From positions 62,001 to 126,000 of the forward strand of contig NZ_AEUE01000003.1 in assembly GCF_000186705.1 (NCBI RefSeq): DNA of 64,000 nt. The letters run 5' to 3'. Both the position numbers and the translations under genes were made by a program. Positions 28,743 through 40,241 of the stretch are shown here, one piece after another. The stretch's first letter is position 1; each line of letters opens with the position of its first letter. Source of the stretch: Citromicrobium sp. JLT1363 (GTDB lineage: Bacteria > Pseudomonadota > Alphaproteobacteria > Sphingomonadales > Sphingomonadaceae). The notes under the pieces were generated by a model, which had not been told where the DNA came from, ran no database searches, and saw only the letters and a program-made list of their open reading frames with translations.

Positions 28743-29407
28743 AGGTCAGGCCGCTGTTGATCGGCACCATCCTGCTGGCCGCCCTGATGGCGGCCTTCGC
28801 GCTATGGGCGGCGGGTCAGGTGCCTGCCGGGGCAGAGCTCCCGGTGCACTGGAATGCGGCGGGCGAGATCGACGATACGATGCCCGCACTCCCGGCGCTG
28901 CTGATGCCCGCCGGGCTGGTGCTGGCCCTCGGTCTGCTTTTTGCGATCATCCCCGCTATCGAACCATTGCAGGACAGGCTCGAAGGCTCGGCTCCGCTGC
29001 TGCGCGCCTCATGGCTCGGAACGCTGGGCCTGCTGGTCGCCGTGCAGTGTTTCATCGCCGCGCCCATTCTTGGCCTGGAGCCTGGGCCGGGCGCCATCGT
29101 CGTCCTTGTAGGCATCCTCTTCCTGGTGCTGGGCAACATGATGCCCAAGTCCCGCCCCGGGTTCTTCGTGGGTATTCGCACGCCCTGGACGATCACCGAT
29201 GCCGACAACTGGATCGCCACGCATCGCCTTGCCGGGAAGCTGTTCCTTGCCGCCGGGCTGGCGATGATCGCGGCCGGTCTGATCGACATGCCGAGCGAAC
29301 TGCGGATGGTTCTGGTACTGGGCGCTGCCCTTGGTGCTGGCCTGATCCCGGCGGTCTACAGCTGGCACCTCTGGAGAACCGGCCAGCACGGACAAGGTGC
29401 AAATTGA
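28739..29407 (+). CDS. SdpI/DUF1648-family membrane protein
   Basis: 222 aa, about six hydrophobic segments. The N-terminal loop LPVHWNAAGEIDDTMP is the DUF1648 hallmark, and GNMMPKSRPGFFVGIRTPWTI with WIATHRLAGKLF the SdpI-family one. In Bacillus the homologue gives immunity to the SdpC toxin and signals to SdpR. No SdpC-like toxin gene is adjacent here. Coupled to the regulator by a 4-nt overlap. Confidence 0.87.
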   Translation: MKVRPLLIGTILLAALMAAFALWAAGQVPAGAELPVHWNAAGEIDDTMPALPALLMPAGLVLALGLLFAIIPAIEPLQDRLEGSAPLLRASWLGTLGLLVAVQCFIAAPILGLEPGPGAIVVLVGILFLVLGNMMPKSRPGFFVGIRTPWTITDADNWIATHRLAGKLFLAAGLAMIAAGLIDMPSELRMVLVLGAALGAGLIPAVYSWHLWRTGQHGQGAN

Positions 29408-29409
29408 CC

Positions 29410-29714
29410 ATGCGTGTGTTGTCGTCCCTGGCAGCGTCGCTTGCTCTTGCCCCCGCCACCCAAGCGTGCAGACCGAGCGCTTAGGTATCGACCCGCCGCT
29501 GCCCGGCACGATCTGGCGCAAGGGACGCCCGCAGTCCTGATCATCCCCGGCTCCGGCGCGACCGATGGCGACGGGCACTGCACCCTCCGGCTGAAGCCGG
29601 CGCCCGAAGGCGGCCGCGCCCCCAATCTGGCATCCCGTGGCGATCCGGACCTCCGCTCACCCCCGGAGTGGCCGAGGCGGTCGCCGGGTTCGTGCCGGCA
29701 GAACGCCAGCTTAC
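29410..29714 (+). pseudogene. Decayed alpha/beta hydrolase with internal deletion
   Basis: Three pieces of one secreted hydrolase lie in three frames. A signal peptide starts at 29410 (MRVLSSLAASLALAPATQA) and hits a stop at once. A second frame then reads AVLIIPGSGATDGDG, the oxyanion motif of a hydrolase family, and continues straight into LKPAPEGG and NLASRGDPDL, which belong near the C-terminus. A third frame reads GVAEAVAGFVPAE. About two thirds of the expected ~320 codons, including the nucleophile Ser, are missing. It explains the gap between the sdpI-like gene and putP. Confidence 0.65.
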
Positions 29715-31192
29715 GCTTTGGCGGCGTGGTGGCTCAGATCTTCGGGCTGGGTCACAAGGCTCACGATCACGATGGCGATTGTGGCGGCGATAAAGCCCGG
29801 GATGATCTCGTACACGCCCGGCCCACCCAGGAATTCGCTGTTCCAGCCCTGCGCGATCCAGAAGCCGACCGTGCCAGCCCCCACGACGAGCCCGGCCAGC
29901 GCACCCGCGCCGGTCATCCGGGGCCAGGTGAGCGACAGCAGGATCAGCGGGCCGAAGGCGGCGCCGAAGCCCGCCCATGCGTTGGAGACAAGGCCCAGCA
30001 CTTCGCTTTCCGGGTCGCTTGCCACCCAGATCGCCGCCAGCGCCACCACCAGCACGCTCAGCCGCCCGACATTGACCGCCTCGCGCTCGCTCGCATTGCG
30101 GCGCAGGAACAGGCGGTAGAAATCCTCTGTCAGCGAGCTGGAGGAGACCAGCAGCTGCGAGGAGATCGTGCTCATGATCGCGGCCAGCAGCGCGGCCAGC
30201 AGGAAGCCGGTGACGAGCGGGTGGAACAGAAGGTCCGCCAGCACGATGAAGATGGTTTCGGGGTCGTCCACCACCACGCCGTTACGCTCGGCATAGGCGC
30301 GGCCAGCAAGCCCGACGCCCAGCGAACCGAGCAGGCAGACGAACATCCATGCAAGCCCGATATTGCGCGCATTGGCGACCTCGGGAACGCTGCGGATCGC
30401 CATGAAGCGCACGATGATGTGCGGTTGCCCGAAATAGCCCAGGCCCCATGTTACCGCGCTGAGGAAGCCAATCGCGGTCAGCCCTTCGGTCAGGCTGAGG
30501 AAACCGGGCTGGATGTCGGACAGGCTGTCGCCCGCGCTTCCGCCGGGGCCGAACATCACCACCAGCGGCATGACGACCAGCGCCAGCAGCATGATGACGC
30601 CCTGCACGAAGTCGGTCAGGCTGACGGCGAGGAACCCGCCCACCATCGTGTAGGCCAGCACCACGCCCGCCGTGATCCAGATGCCAAGCATGTAGTCGCT
30701 CATCCCCACATCGGGCAGCAGCGCGGGGAAGGCGGTTTCGAACAGCTTGCCGCCGCCGACCAGACCTGCGGCGGAATAGACCATGAAGAACACCACGATC
30801 ACGATCGCCGAAACCACGCGCAGCGCGGTCGCCTGGCTGGGGAAGCGGTTGGCCATGAACTCGGGAATGGTCAGCGCGTTGCCCATCCGCTCGGTCTGTT
30901 CGCGCAGGCGGGGTGCGACGATGGTCCAGTTGACGACCGCGCCTGCGAACAGTCCGATGCCGATCCACGCCTCGACCAGCCCGGCGGCATACAGCGCGCC
31001 CGGCAGGCCCAGCAGCAGCCAGCCCGACATGTCCGAAGCGCCAGCGGAAAGCGCCGCCACGCCCGGTGAAAGGCCGCGCCCGGCGAGGAGGTATCCCTCG
31101 GACGTGTCGGTCGATTTCTTCCATGCGAAAAGGCCGATCCCCAGCATGAGGATGAAGTAGGCCGCGAGTGAGATGAGTACGCCTGTCTGCAT
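29711..31192 (-). CDS. putP: Sodium/proline symporter
   Basis: 493 aa, with 13 likely membrane helices of the sodium:solute symporter family. PutP-typical stretches are SAGASDMSGWLLLGLPGALYAAG near the N-terminus, RFMAIRS, and SSSLTEDFYR. It imports proline with sodium. The 5' end faces away from the pseudogene. No putA is in the window. Confidence 0.92.
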   Translation of the reverse strand: MQTGVLISLAAYFILMLGIGLFAWKKSTDTSEGYLLAGRGLSPGVAALSAGASDMSGWLLLGLPGALYAAGLVEAWIGIGLFAGAVVNWTIVAPRLREQTERMGNALTIPEFMANRFPSQATALRVVSAIVIVVFFMVYSAAGLVGGGKLFETAFPALLPDVGMSDYMLGIWITAGVVLAYTMVGGFLAVSLTDFVQGVIMLLALVVMPLVVMFGPGGSAGDSLSDIQPGFLSLTEGLTAIGFLSAVTWGLGYFGQPHIIVRFMAIRSVPEVANARNIGLAWMFVCLLGSLGVGLAGRAYAERNGVVVDDPETIFIVLADLLFHPLVTGFLLAALLAAIMSTISSQLLVSSSSLTEDFYRLFLRRNASEREAVNVGRLSVLVVALAAIWVASDPESEVLGLVSNAWAGFGAAFGPLILLSLTWPRMTGAGALAGLVVGAGTVGFWIAQGWNSEFLGGPGVYEIIPGFIAATIAIVIVSLVTQPEDLSHHAAKA

Positions 31193-31277
31193 GGGCGGGA
31201 TGCCTAACGCCTCCTAACCGGTTTGACCACAGTAAGCCGGGAAGTGTCTCACACAGGGCGACACGAGTGCTGCCGCC

Positions 31278-31997
31278 CTAGTCCCACGCCACGTCGAGGT
31301 GGGCATGGTTGCCCTTCGCGCCATCTTCGCCGTCGCCCTGCTTCCCGCCCTTCCTGGCGAGCGTATCGGGATCCTCGCAGCACCTGGCCAGTTCATCGAC
31401 CCGCTCGAACCGGTCGCGGCGTTTGCCGATCCGCCTGCTGGCCCGGTCGGAGAAGGGCAGCGCGATGTTGGCCGCGTGGCGCATCAGCTGCAGGAAGTCG
31501 CTCTCCGCCTCGCGCGCGAGGCCTTGCGCCGCCGTCACCGCATCGCCCGCGCCCACCAGCTCCGCCGCGCGGATCGAGGTCGGGTCGTCGGCATCGGCCA
31601 GCACCAGCGCGCTGCTGCGGAAGCCCTCCTTCTCCCCGGTGGAGAGGTCGCCGCGGCGGTTCACGCTCTCTATCAGAGCCTGCGCCCTGCGGCGGCGCTG
31701 CGCCTTGGGATCGGGCGGCGGCGGCTCTCCCGCCATGGACAGCACCCAGGCCAGCGCCATCACGCCCGCGCCCAGCACGGCAAAGCCGACGAAGGCGAGG
31801 GTCAGCCACAGGCTGCCGACCGGCCAGGCGCGTTCGTGCAGCTGGCCGTATTCGCCGTACCAGTAGCCGCCGTGGGCATGGCCGGAGCCCGCGCCCAGCG
31901 TGTCGGCAAACCAGTGCGCAAGGCCCGGCGCGAGAACCAGCGCGACGATCAGCGCCACGGCCCCCGCCGCCGCAAACCCGGGCAAAGCATATCTCAT
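31278..31997 (-). CDS. Hypothetical membrane protein
   Basis: 239 aa. Two membrane helices (~7-28 and ~62-88) with a His/Gly/Tyr-rich loop between them (SGHAHGGYWYGEYG), then a charged cytosolic domain with RRRRAQALIESVNRRGDLSTGEKEGFRSSAL. No family recognised. Both ends are free of operon partners. Confidence 0.65.
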   Translation of the reverse strand: MRYALPGFAAAGAVALIVALVLAPGLAHWFADTLGAGSGHAHGGYWYGEYGQLHERAWPVGSLWLTLAFVGFAVLGAGVMALAWVLSMAGEPPPPDPKAQRRRRAQALIESVNRRGDLSTGEKEGFRSSALVLADADDPTSIRAAELVGAGDAVTAAQGLAREAESDFLQLMRHAANIALPFSDRASRRIGKRRDRFERVDELARCCEDPDTLARKGGKQGDGEDGAKGNHAHLDVAWD

Positions 31998-32127
31998 CGC
32001 AGCGAATCCCCTTCGCGGCGCGACCCGTTAACCATCATGTCAGCGCGCGATGGGGATGGGAAGGCCGGGGAAATGCCCCCCGGACCATTCGCGTGGAATT
32101 GCCCACACACATCGGCAGACCGGCGCG

Positions 32128-32150
32128 CCTGACACACCTGACACAGTGTC
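32128..32150. repeat. 23-nt repeated element, copy 2
   Basis: An exact copy of 2103-2125, again with TGACACA twice and the palindrome GACACAGTGTC. It lies in an intergenic region, about 130 nt upstream of the minus-strand membrane-protein gene. Confidence 0.7.
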
Positions 32151-32361
32151 CTGGGCCTGAAATCCACTCGATCGAAAAGGCGCGATTGATCGAGCGGCCC
32201 GATCAGCCCGCGCGAGGGGGCGAGGGTCGGGGGCCGAACGAGGCGGACCGGGACGGACGGCGAGAAAGAGCGCACCCAGCCATAGCGCGGGGCGTGGGAG
32301 TAGGAAAATCGGATCGCTATCGGCAGCTCGATCCGCTTCAGTACCGGAGCTGGGCCGTGAC

Positions 32362-32377
32362 TGTGGATGAACTCACA
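32362..32377. promoter_or_regulatory. Candidate operator before the methyltransferase gene
   Basis: TGTG-N8-CACA, a short inverted repeat about 70 nt before the methyltransferase start. M.EcoRII is known to repress its own transcription by binding its promoter region, and this protein has an N-terminal HTH, so autoregulation is plausible. Sequence support alone is weak. Confidence 0.3.
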
Positions 32378-32448
32378 ATGTTCCCTGTCCGTTCTTGCGC
32401 GCTGGGGGAAATTTTGGCATAGCGCGAGAAATTGACCCAGAGGTAGCC

Positions 32449-33708
32449 ATGGCGAACATGTCTTTTACGGAATTGCGGCAGATGGCAGGCCTCTCGGTCG
32501 AGGATGCGGCGAGAGAACTCGATTATTGCCAGAGCACGATTTATCGCTGGGAACGTGGTGAGGCGAAGCCGAAGGCTTCCGTCTATCGTGCACTGGAGGT
32601 GCTGGCGCAGTTTGGCCCGGATCCTTCCGTGAGCGAACCCGACAGGGATCTGCATTTCCGGTTTATCGATCTGTTTGCGGGGATTGGTGGATTGCGCATC
32701 GGCTTCCAGGGCATTGGCGGCCATTGCGTGTTCACTTCGGAGTGGGACAGGTTCGCCCAGGAAACCTACCGCGTGAATTTCCGCGACAACCACAAATTGC
32801 ATGGCGACGTACGCCAGTTTGCTGAAAACCCCGAGCTGATCCCCGAGCATGATGTGCTGCTAGGAGGGTTCCCCTGCCAGCCATTTTCGCTTGCGGGTGT
32901 GTCCAAGAAGAATGCGCTGGGACGCCCTCACGGTTTTATGTGTGATACCCAAGGAACCCTCTTCTTCGACACTGCGCAGATCATTGCCCATCATCAGCCC
33001 GCAGCTTTCGTGCTGGAAAACGTCAAGAATCTTGAGGGGCACGACAAGGGACGTACGTTTGCCACCATCATGCATGTTCTGGAGAACGAGCTAGGCTACC
33101 ACGTGCAGGCGAGGGTGATCAGTTCGGCACCCTGGGTGCCGCAAAAGCGAGAGAGGATATTCATCGTCGGTTTTCGGGAGAAATCCGCATTCAACCTCAA
33201 AGAGCTTGAAATTCCGGCGGTTGCAGACGGGCCGAAGCTTGGCAGCATTCTTGACCCGAATGACCAGATCGACCCTAAATATACGCTCACACCCCGCCTC
33301 TGGGAATACCTCCAGGAATACCGGAAGAAGCACGAAGCCAAGGGTAACGGTTTTGGATACAGTCTGTTCGGTCCTGACGATGTGGCGAGGACCCTGTCGG
33401 CCCGGTATCACAAGGATGGCTCGGAAATTCTCATTGCGCAGGAAGGCAACCGGCCTCGCCGTCTGACCCCGCTGGAATGTGCGCGCCTCATGGGTTTTGA
33501 CCGAGGGGAGCGCCGCTGGGCAATTCCTGTTTCGGATACCCAAGCCTACCGGCAGTTCGGAAACGCAGTTGTCGTGCCGGTGGTGGAGTTTCTGGCGAAC
33601 GCCATGAGAGATCACCTGGCGACTGCATTGGGGGCGACCGGACCGGTGAAAGACCGGCAGACTGTTTCCATTTCCCGGCCTGACCGCAAGCTGGCTGCCA
33701 TTGGCTGA
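32449..33708 (+). CDS. DNA (cytosine-5) methyltransferase, Dcm/M.EcoRII type
   Basis: 419 aa. Residues ~5-50 form an XRE-like helix-turn-helix. The catalytic part follows: motif I FIDLFAGIGGLRIGF (~72-86), motif IV GGFPCQPFSLAG with the nucleophilic Cys (~143), motif VI VLENVKNL, motif VIII PQKRERIFIVGF, and C-terminal QFGNAVVVPVVEFL. The stretch SLAGVSKKNALGRPHGF is specific to the Dcm/EcoRII group, so CCWGG methylation is inferred. AGAGG precedes ATG 32449. It overlaps vsr by 8 nt. GC is visibly lower than in flanking genes, a sign of transfer. Confidence 0.93.
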   Translation: MANMSFTELRQMAGLSVEDAARELDYCQSTIYRWERGEAKPKASVYRALEVLAQFGPDPSVSEPDRDLHFRFIDLFAGIGGLRIGFQGIGGHCVFTSEWDRFAQETYRVNFRDNHKLHGDVRQFAENPELIPEHDVLLGGFPCQPFSLAGVSKKNALGRPHGFMCDTQGTLFFDTAQIIAHHQPAAFVLENVKNLEGHDKGRTFATIMHVLENELGYHVQARVISSAPWVPQKRERIFIVGFREKSAFNLKELEIPAVADGPKLGSILDPNDQIDPKYTLTPRLWEYLQEYRKKHEAKGNGFGYSLFGPDDVARTLSARYHKDGSEILIAQEGNRPRRLTPLECARLMGFDRGERRWAIPVSDTQAYRQFGNAVVVPVVEFLANAMRDHLATALGATGPVKDRQTVSISRPDRKLAAIG

Positions 33709-34183
33709 CATCGTTTCGCCGGAAGTTCGCAGCCGGATGATGGCGGGAATCCGGTCGAAAGATACGAAGCCGGAGATGGTGCTGAGGCGCGGCCTCCACC
33801 GCTTGGGTTTTCGTTACCGTCTTCATGACAGGAAGCTGCCGGGCAAGCCCGATCTCGTCTTTCCGAAATACAACGCTGCCATTTTTGTGAATGGGTGCTT
33901 CTGGCACGGGCACGACTGCCCGCTGTTCAAATGGCCGAAGACAAGAGAAGCCTTCTGGCGGGCAAAAATTGAGGCCAATCGCCAGAGAGACGATGCCGCA
34001 CTTGCTGAGTTGACAGGCTCTGACTGGCGAGTGCTGACAGTGTGGGAATGCGCCTTCAAGGGGTCAGCGCGCATCGGTACTTTGGCCGCAATCTCGAGCA
34101 CAGCTCGTTGGTTGCGATCAGATCGAAAAGTGGCGGAAGTAAGGGGAGGGAATGGTGATGATGGAACTGCCGGATTGGCTTGA
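33701..34183 (+). CDS. vsr: Very short patch repair endonuclease
   Basis: 160 aa. It nicks next to T:G mismatches that arise when methylated cytosine deaminates, protecting the methyltransferase's own sites. Visible motifs: SPEVRSRMMAGIRSKDTKPE at the N-terminus, the catalytic GKPDLVFPKY, the zinc site CFWHGHDCP, and WRAKIEANRQRD. It starts with TTG at 33701, overlapping the methyltransferase end by 8 nt. The restriction gene begins within its 3' end. Confidence 0.94.
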   Translation: MADIVSPEVRSRMMAGIRSKDTKPEMVLRRGLHRLGFRYRLHDRKLPGKPDLVFPKYNAAIFVNGCFWHGHDCPLFKWPKTREAFWRAKIEANRQRDDAALAELTGSDWRVLTVWECAFKGSARIGTLAAISSTARWLRSDRKVAEVRGGNGDDGTAGLA

Positions 34184-35392
34184 CCAATACGCAGTCGGAA
34201 ACGTCCTCTGGTATGCCAAACGACTGTCAGGCAATGATACACTTGCCAACGATTCCCATCAGGCAGGCCCGTATGTGCCCAAAAACATTATCTTCTCCGT
34301 AGTCCCGTCAATCGATCGACGGGACATAAAGAACCCTGATTCCTGGCTCGATTTCTATATCGATTCACACTCAGATCATGTCCGTGCGCGCGCTGTCTAT
34401 TATAATAACAAGTATCACGGCAGCATGGCCAAGAGTCCGCGTGATGAAGCGCGCTTCACTAACTTTGGCGGAATCGAATCCGTCTTGCTTAACCCCGAAA
34501 GTACCGGCGCGATTTCTGTCTTCGTATTTCGGCGCGACGACGAAGGCGTTGCCATCGACTGTCATGTGTGGGTTTGCAGAACTGAGTTGGAAGAAGAAAT
34601 CGTCGAGGATCGGCTCGGCCCAATTGAGCCTGGCCGTTATCGGGTTTGGACGCCAGGAACGGTGCGAGACGGGGACCTTTTCGTCCAAATTGCTCCGCGG
34701 GCTAGTTGCTGGCTGTCCGATGACGAAATGCCAACCGACTGGCTGGCGAAGTTCCCAAGCGGACTGGAAATCGTCGAGAAAGCAGTGGCACTACGTCCCG
34801 ACAATGGTCTCAGCCCAGACAACCGCATGTTGCGGCGCAGGGATTGCGAATTCGAGATTTTTCGAAGCGTAGAACAGGCGATAGAGCTACCCAATATCAC
34901 GGCTGGATTTTCGAGCGTGGACGAATTCATCGTTCGGGCCCAGACCATCCTTCAGCGGCGCAAGGCGCGGTCAGGCCGTTCGCTGGAATTGCATGCTCGG
35001 GCAATTTTCATAGAGGAGCAGCTGGTCGAGAATACCCACTTCTCGCATCAGCCGGTTTCCGAACCGGGCAAGTCTCCTGACTTCCTGTTCCCGTCTCAAG
35101 AAGCCTATCAGGACAATTCGTTCCCGGCTGACCAGCTCCGGATGCTGGCTGTAAAAACTACTTGCCGCGACAGGTGGAGGCAGATTCTCAACGAGGCAGA
35201 TCGCATCCCGCGCAAGCACCTCCTTACCCTGCAGGAGGGCGTGTCAGAAAACCAATTCAGAGAAATGACTTCAGCCGGTGTGACCTTGGTGGTGCCGGAA
35301 AAACTGCGGGAAAAGTTCCCGAAGCCCGTCCGGCCTCACCTGCAAAATCTCGAGAGCTTCATAGGAGACGTCCGCTCGCTCGCAGCGCGGAC

Positions 35393-35396
<4 letters not shown>
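34158..35396 (+). CDS. EcoRII-like type IIE restriction endonuclease
   Basis: 412 aa, close to R.EcoRII (~404). The N-terminal effector-binding domain spans ~1-170. The C-terminal catalytic domain has SPDFLFPSQEAY and LRMLAVKTTCRDRWRQIL (PD...K, residues ~306-345), then LLTLQEGVSENQF. EcoRII needs two CCWGG copies, one as effector. AGGGGAGGG lies 7 nt before ATG 34158; ATG 34152 is too close to it. The stop (TAG) overlaps the convergent typA stop (TAA) in the shared TTAG. The 5' end overlaps vsr by 26 nt. Confidence 0.9.
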
Positions 35397-37219
<1,823 letters not shown>

Positions 37220-37424
37220 GGGTGATGCTGCTTTCGGGGAGAGAGTTGGGAGCGGCCCATGCGTTGTTCACGGGCGTTGCCGGTGCGCCTTAGCCGCCAG
37301 CCTGCTGCGCTGCAACACATCAGAAATGCGCGCAGACCCGTATCATTCCGCTACGGCATGCGTCGGGATGTGCCGTTTTGGTCACATATCGGACCAATGC
37401 CTCACGAATCCGGCATTTTCGCGG

Positions 37425-37453
37425 TTGAGCAGTGCCGGGACGCGCTTTATTAC
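37425..37453 (+). promoter_or_regulatory. Promoter of the TonB-dependent receptor gene
   Basis: TTGAGC (37425-37430) and TATTAC (37448-37453) with a 17-nt spacer, ending 57 nt before the start codon. This is the best housekeeping-type match in the 290-nt gap between typA and the receptor gene. Confidence 0.5.
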
Positions 37454-37509
37454 TCTCACATTAAGCGCAAAGAGTGCGCGGATCGTAATGACTTGAGAGG
37501 ATGCACCCG

Positions 37510-40188
37510 ATGGCTTATTCGCTGCCCGGCTTCGCCGGAACTTCGCGTTACGCACTTTACGCCGGCGTTGCCGCGCTGGCCCTTCCGGCAGCGGCCCACG
37601 CGCAGGACAATGCGCCCGCCGGCGTCTCCATCGACGGCGAAGATGTAGAGACCCAGCAGGAGCTGGAACGCGCTCTTGGCGGCAATAATGTCATCGTCGT
37701 GACCGCGACCAAGCGCGAGCAGACGCTGCAGGAAGCGCCCGTTTCGGTCAGCGTGACCACCGGCGAGACGCTGGAACGCGCCGAAATCCGCGACCTTATC
37801 GACGTGCAGACGGTCAGCCCGTCGCTCCGCGTCAGCCAGCTGCAGAACTCGGCCACGACCACCTTCATCATCCGCGGCTTCGGCAACGGCGACAACAATT
37901 TCGGGATCGAGCCTTCGGTCGGCGTCTTCATCGACGGTGTGTTCCGTTCGCGCTCGGCGGGCGCCATCGGCGACCTTGCGAACGTCAACCGCATCGAGGT
38001 CCTGCGCGGGCCGCAATCCACTTTGTTCGGCAAGAATGCCAGCGCGGGCGTTATCTCTGTCCTCACGCGCGAGCCGCAGTTCGAATTCGGCGGTTCGGTC
38101 AGCGCGACTTACGGCAACTACGACCAGATGGTGTTCAAGGGCGACATTACCGGCCCGATTACCGACAGCGTTGCCTTCTCGATAGACGGCGGCATCAACA
38201 AGCGTGACGGCTACGTGACCGAGCTCAATTCGGGCGAGGACATCAACGACCGTGACCGCTGGAATGTGCGCGGCCAGCTGCTGTTCGACAACAATGGCCC
38301 GCTGCGGGTGCGCGCCATCGGCGACTATTCGAAGATCGACGAGCTGTGCTGCCAGGTGAACAACCTGGTTGCCGGGCCGACCACGCCGCTGGTGCGGCTG
38401 GCAGGCGGCGACATCGTAACCAACGATTTCTTCAGCGACACCACCTACCTGAACTTCCTGCCCGTCAACGAGGTGGAAAGCTATGGCGGTTCGGTGCAGG
38501 CGGACCTTGAGCTGGGTGCGCTCAACCTGACGTCGATCACCGCCTATCGCGAACTGCACAACTTCCAGGATCAGGACGTCGACTTCACCGGTCTCGACTT
38601 CATCCGCGAAATTCGCGACCAGGACGTTGAAACCTTCACGCAGGAATTCCGCCTGACCTCGAACTTCGACGGTCCGCTGAACTTCCTGCTCGGCGGTTTC
38701 TATTTCAACGAAGACATCACCCAGGCCAGCAGCATCATCAACGGGCAGGATTCGCGCCTGTTCTTCGATCTGCTGGCGAGCGCGCTGGGCGGCGCCGCAG
38801 TGCCGACGCCTGGCACGCTGGCCTTCGCCGAAGGCCAGCTGGGCCTTCCGAACGGCTCGATCTTCGCCCCGGGGCCGAGCACGATCGAGAACTTCTCGCT
38901 CAGCAACGAAAGCTGGTCGATCTTCGGTACGGCGGACATCACGCTCCTCGATGACCGGCTGACTCTGACCGCCGGGTTCAACTACACCGACGACAAAAAG
39001 GACTTCGCGCTTTCGCAGCAGTCGCTCGACCCGCTGGCGAACATCAACCTCGCGGATGCCTACATCATCGGCGCGGCAGGCTCGGCCGCGAACTTCGCGG
39101 CGCTGCCCGCGGCGCAGCAGCAGGCGATCGGCCAGCTGGCTGTGACGCCGTGCCCGGCCGGGGTGAACAACCCCGCCGTGTGTAACCCGCTGCTGGGTCT
39201 GGCAGCCCTGCAGTTCCTCCCGCCGTTCCTCGAGATTCCGAACGCGGTGGAACCCGGCAGGACGCGGGACGACAATTTCAGCTACACGCTGCGGGCCTCG
39301 TTCGAGCTCACGCCGGAACTGAACACCTATTTCACCTATGCGACCGGCTTCAAGGCCAGCTCGGTGAACCTTTCGCGCGACAGCCGTCCGGTTCTGGGCG
39401 ACTACATCCCCGCGACCGTTCCGGCGGGCGTGCGGGCGGTGGTTGCCGGAAGCCGGTTCCTTTCGCCATCCTCGCCGATCCGCGATGCCGGCGAAGACGT
39501 CACGAACCTGACCACCGGAACGCGCTTTGCCTCGCCTGAAGACGCGAAGGTCTACGAACTCGGCCTGAAGGGCAATTACCCGGGCATTTCGTTCAACCTC
39601 GCTCTGTTCGACCAGACGATCGAGAACTTCCAGTCGTTCCTGTTCACCGGCACCGGGTTCACCCTGCTCAACGCCGGGGAGCAGTCGACCCGTGGCTTCG
39701 AGTTCGATACGGTGATCACCCCGGCCGATCCGCTGGCGTTCACCTTCGCGCTGACCTATCTCGACGCGACCTACGACGAGTTCGTCGGTTCGGTGGTCGG
39801 CAATCTGACGGGGGAGCGCCCGGGCGGCATTCCCGAGTTCTCGATTGCCACGTCGGCCACCTACACCCACGATTTCGGCGCGAGCGGCAATTCGCTGATC
39901 GGCCGTGTCGATTACAGCCACGAAAGCAACGTGGAAGTGAACAATGGCCTGCCGACCTACAATGCACGGCTCGGCAATTCGGAGATCTTCCGGCGCGAAG
40001 TGAACCTCGTGAACGCCTCGCTCACGCTGGCGCTGGCGAACGGCCTCGAAGTCACCGGCTTTGTCCGCAACGCCTTCAACGAACGCTATATCCTGACCGT
40101 GTTCGACAGCGTGGCGCAGGAAGGTTCGGTTTCGGGCTATCCCAACGCGCCGCGCACCTATGGCGGCACGGTGCGGTTCAAGTTCTGA
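37510..40188 (+). CDS. TonB-dependent outer-membrane receptor
   Basis: 892 aa. A signal peptide ending AAAHAQ is followed by a TonB-box-like NNVIVVTATKREQTLQEAPVSV, then the plug domain (IRGFGNGDNNFGIEPSVGVFIDGV, IEVLRGPQSTLFGKNASAGVI) and a 22-strand-type barrel ending RTYGGTVRFKF with the terminal Phe. The ligand is unknown; in Sphingomonadales such receptors import iron chelates, glycans or aromatics. AGAGG lies 9 nt before ATG 37510, preferred to ATG 37501. It is monocistronic between a promoter and a strong terminator. Confidence 0.92.
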   Translation: MAYSLPGFAGTSRYALYAGVAALALPAAAHAQDNAPAGVSIDGEDVETQQELERALGGNNVIVVTATKREQTLQEAPVSVSVTTGETLERAEIRDLIDVQTVSPSLRVSQLQNSATTTFIIRGFGNGDNNFGIEPSVGVFIDGVFRSRSAGAIGDLANVNRIEVLRGPQSTLFGKNASAGVISVLTREPQFEFGGSVSATYGNYDQMVFKGDITGPITDSVAFSIDGGINKRDGYVTELNSGEDINDRDRWNVRGQLLFDNNGPLRVRAIGDYSKIDELCCQVNNLVAGPTTPLVRLAGGDIVTNDFFSDTTYLNFLPVNEVESYGGSVQADLELGALNLTSITAYRELHNFQDQDVDFTGLDFIREIRDQDVETFTQEFRLTSNFDGPLNFLLGGFYFNEDITQASSIINGQDSRLFFDLLASALGGAAVPTPGTLAFAEGQLGLPNGSIFAPGPSTIENFSLSNESWSIFGTADITLLDDRLTLTAGFNYTDDKKDFALSQQSLDPLANINLADAYIIGAAGSAANFAALPAAQQQAIGQLAVTPCPAGVNNPAVCNPLLGLAALQFLPPFLEIPNAVEPGRTRDDNFSYTLRASFELTPELNTYFTYATGFKASSVNLSRDSRPVLGDYIPATVPAGVRAVVAGSRFLSPSSPIRDAGEDVTNLTTGTRFASPEDAKVYELGLKGNYPGISFNLALFDQTIENFQSFLFTGTGFTLLNAGEQSTRGFEFDTVITPADPLAFTFALTYLDATYDEFVGSVVGNLTGERPGGIPEFSIATSATYTHDFGASGNSLIGRVDYSHESNVEVNNGLPTYNARLGNSEIFRREVNLVNASLTLALANGLEVTGFVRNAFNERYILTVFDSVAQEGSVSGYPNAPRTYGGTVRFKF

Positions 40189-40216
40189 TCGCTTCGATCA
40201 TTGCGAAACAGGGAAA

Positions 40217-40241
40217 GGGGGCCTTCGCGGGCCCCCTTTTT
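40217..40241 (+). terminator. Intrinsic terminator after the receptor gene
   Basis: A 7-bp stem GGGGGCC/GGCCCCC with a 6-nt loop, then five T, 28 nt after the receptor stop codon. Confidence 0.85.

Larger units (their letters stand above)
31998..32448. other. Intergenic region left of the restriction-modification island
   Basis: About 450 nt without a convincing gene. It holds the second copy of the 23-nt element (32128-32150) and, nearer the methyltransferase, a short inverted repeat (32362-32377). Base composition becomes less GC-rich towards the right, so the island boundary probably lies around 32.3 kb. No integrase, tRNA or flanking direct repeat was seen. Confidence 0.5.

Noticed and set aside
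37456-39921. Open frame of about 820 codons on the minus strand opposite the TonB-dependent receptor
   Set aside because: Arg/Glu/Val-rich with no domains; the plus-strand receptor has a signal peptide, plug and barrel motifs.
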